A stretch of 64,000 bases of DNA from assembly GCF_002272135.1 (NCBI RefSeq), contig NZ_NPBF01000025.1, positions 1 through 64,000 of the forward strand. The letters run 5' to 3'. The position numbers were made by a program, and so were the translations under genes. The DNA comes from Virgibacillus sp. 7505 (GTDB taxonomy: Bacteria > Bacillota > Bacilli > Bacillales > Amphibacillaceae). Under the pieces are notes generated by a model, which saw only the letters and a list, made by a program, of their open reading frames with translations, did not search any database and had not been told where the DNA came from. Position 1 is the stretch's first letter; each line of letters begins with the position of its first letter. Below are positions 62,881-64,000 of the stretch, piece after piece.

Positions 62881-64000
62881 ATGAAAAAAATTACGTTTAT
62901 CGGAGCGGGGAGTACAATTTTCACAAAGAACGTATTAGGTGATTGCATGTTGTCTCCTGCACTGCAAGGATTCGAATTTGCTTTATTCGATATCAACGAG
63001 GAGCGGTTGGAGGAGTCAGAGCTGTTGTTAAATGCATTGAAGTTTTCATTGCAGGCAGATGTCACCATCAAGGCATATACAAATCGAAAAGAAGCGCTAA
63101 AGCAAGCGAGTTACGTTATTAACGCGATACAAGTGGGCGGTTATAAGCCGAGTACTGTAATCGACTTTGAGATTCCGAAGAAGTATGGGCTCCGGCAGAC
63201 AATCGCCGATACGGTTGGGATAGGGGGTATATTCCGGTCGCTGCGGACAATTCCGGTAATGCTTGATATCGCCAAGGATATCGAGGAAGTCTGTCCAGAT
63301 GCTTGGTTATTAAATTACACGAATCCAATGGCAGCTCTTACAGGTGCGGTTTCTCGTTTTACGAATGTGAAAATGGTCGGGCTGTGTCATAGTGTGCAGG
63401 TGTGCACGAGGGATCTGCTGAGGGATCTTAATATTCCGCATGATAATATTGAGGAGCGAATCGCCGGTATTAACCATATGGCTTGGCTGCTTGAGATCAA
63501 ATCGAATGGCAAGGACTTGTACCCTGAGATCAAAAAGCGTGCTAAAGCAAAACAAACAGAAAAGCATCATGATATGGTTCGCTATGAGTTAATGGACAAA
63601 TTCGGCTATTACGTAACGGAATCCTCTGAGCACAATGCGGAGTACCATCCGTATTTTATCAAAGATAAGTATCCGGAATTGATTGATCGGCTGAATATTC
63701 CGCTCGATGAGTACCCGCGTCGTTGTGAGGCACAAATTGACAATTGGCAGAAAACCAAAAGCGAGCTGATGAACAATCAAGGTTTAACCCATAAGCGTTC
63801 TCGAGAATATGGGTCGCGGATCATTGAAGCCATGGAAACAAATGAACCGTTTGTATTTGGCGGGAATGTCGTGAATACGGGGGGACTGATCAGCAACTTA
63901 CCTGTAAAAGCGGTTGTAGAAGTGCCTTGTATAGCGAACCGAAATGGAATTACACCAGCCTATATGGGCGAATTGCCGGAACAGCTGGCGGCTTTAAATC
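62881..64000 (+). CDS. melA: Alpha-galactosidase/6-phospho-glucosidase, GH4 family (partial)
   Basis: The first 373 residues of a GH4 enzyme; the gene runs off the window. NAD-binding ITFIGAGST at the N-terminus, NYTNPM (N148) and the metal-site GLCHS (C169, H170), GINHMAW and HNAEYHP are the family marks. GH4 enzymes use NAD+ and Mn2+ and an oxidation-elimination mechanism. Its pattern, with ESSEHNAEYHPYF, fits MelA alpha-galactosidases best. AGGAGG lies seven bases before the ATG. The alternative is another GH4 glycosidase. Confidence 0.87.
   Translation, partial: MKKITFIGAGSTIFTKNVLGDCMLSPALQGFEFALFDINEERLEESELLLNALKFSLQADVTIKAYTNRKEALKQASYVINAIQVGGYKPSTVIDFEIPKKYGLRQTIADTVGIGGIFRSLRTIPVMLDIAKDIEEVCPDAWLLNYTNPMAALTGAVSRFTNVKMVGLCHSVQVCTRDLLRDLNIPHDNIEERIAGINHMAWLLEIKSNGKDLYPEIKKRAKAKQTEKHHDMVRYELMDKFGYYVTESSEHNAEYHPYFIKDKYPELIDRLNIPLDEYPRRCEAQIDNWQKTKSELMNNQGLTHKRSREYGSRIIEAMETNEPFVFGGNVVNTGGLISNLPVKAVVEVPCIANRNGITPAYMGELPEQLAALN

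Noticed and set aside
62699-62884. 61-codon open frame before the alpha-galactosidase gene
   Set aside because: It covers the cre-like site and promoter, has no ribosome-binding site, and overlaps the melA start.

Overview
The window is a chromosomal segment of a Gram-positive, spore-forming member of the Bacillaceae. The evidence is the gene order tsaE-tsaB-rimI-tsaD-ydiF-rex and ydiK-ydiL-groES-groEL, as in Bacillus subtilis, together with CotF-type coat genes, Rap/Phr signalling, CIRCE, and Rex, Fur, lysine, SAM and c-di-GMP control elements. A Terribacillus-like organism is a guess from overall protein character and moderate GC. It was not tested.

Layout. 1-7 kb: tRNA-Asp, a PP2C-like gene on the minus strand, the t6A/ribosome-modification operon (tsaE, tsaB, rimI, tsaD), a DnaA-box cluster, the ABC-F protein YdiF, and rex. 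7-42 kb: about 35 kb lying between rex and ydiK, where B. subtilis has only the tat genes. It holds a FetAB-type metal exporter, a universal stress protein, an MFS pump, a Crp/FNR-type regulator with a shared palindromic operator, a Fur-controlled siderophore-binding lipoprotein, and ldh-lctP under two Rex boxes. It continues with a GTP cyclohydrolase II/RibD/HAD mini-operon, a Rap protein, two DoxX proteins (one behind a perfect Rex box), a lysine-riboswitch lysine permease, a LysR/OYE pair, a SAM-riboswitch M42-like gene whose product has lost its metal ligands, a CotF-like pair, and a FusB-type EF-G-binding protein behind a structured leader with a small upstream ORF. 42-45.3 kb: ydiK, ydiL, CIRCE-groESL.

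45.3-57.4 kb: an AT-richer block bounded by the real groEL 3' end and a decayed copy of that end at 57.32 kb, which looks like an inserted or duplicated segment. It contains a nonsense-mutated Gfo/Idh/MocA gene, a protein with three Ltp repeats on a coiled-coil stalk, an RlmI-like methyltransferase, YcsI, a CHASE3 chemoreceptor, a small lipoprotein, and a c-di-GMP-I riboswitch leading a three-gene operon (STAS-like protein, GNAT-like protein, chemoreceptor without a sensor domain), followed by a PLP decarboxylase. 57.4-64 kb: a decayed NagD-like HAD gene, a quinone-reductase-like gene with HxlR, a rap-phr cassette whose 46-residue Phr precursor is easy to miss, MarR-rhodanese, and the start of an alpha-galactosidase gene (GH4) behind a cre-like site.

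How the parts work together. Redox control is a theme: Rex is encoded here and its sites lie before ldh-lctP and one doxX. RNA control is dense, with lysine, SAM and c-di-GMP-I riboswitches, a probable attenuator before the FusB homolog, and a possible Shine-Dalgarno-sequestering helix before the usp gene. The strongest candidates for a little-described system are the c-di-GMP-controlled STAS/GNAT/chemoreceptor operon, the SAM-controlled M42 pseudoenzyme, and the 5-amino-6-ribitylaminouracil mini-operon.
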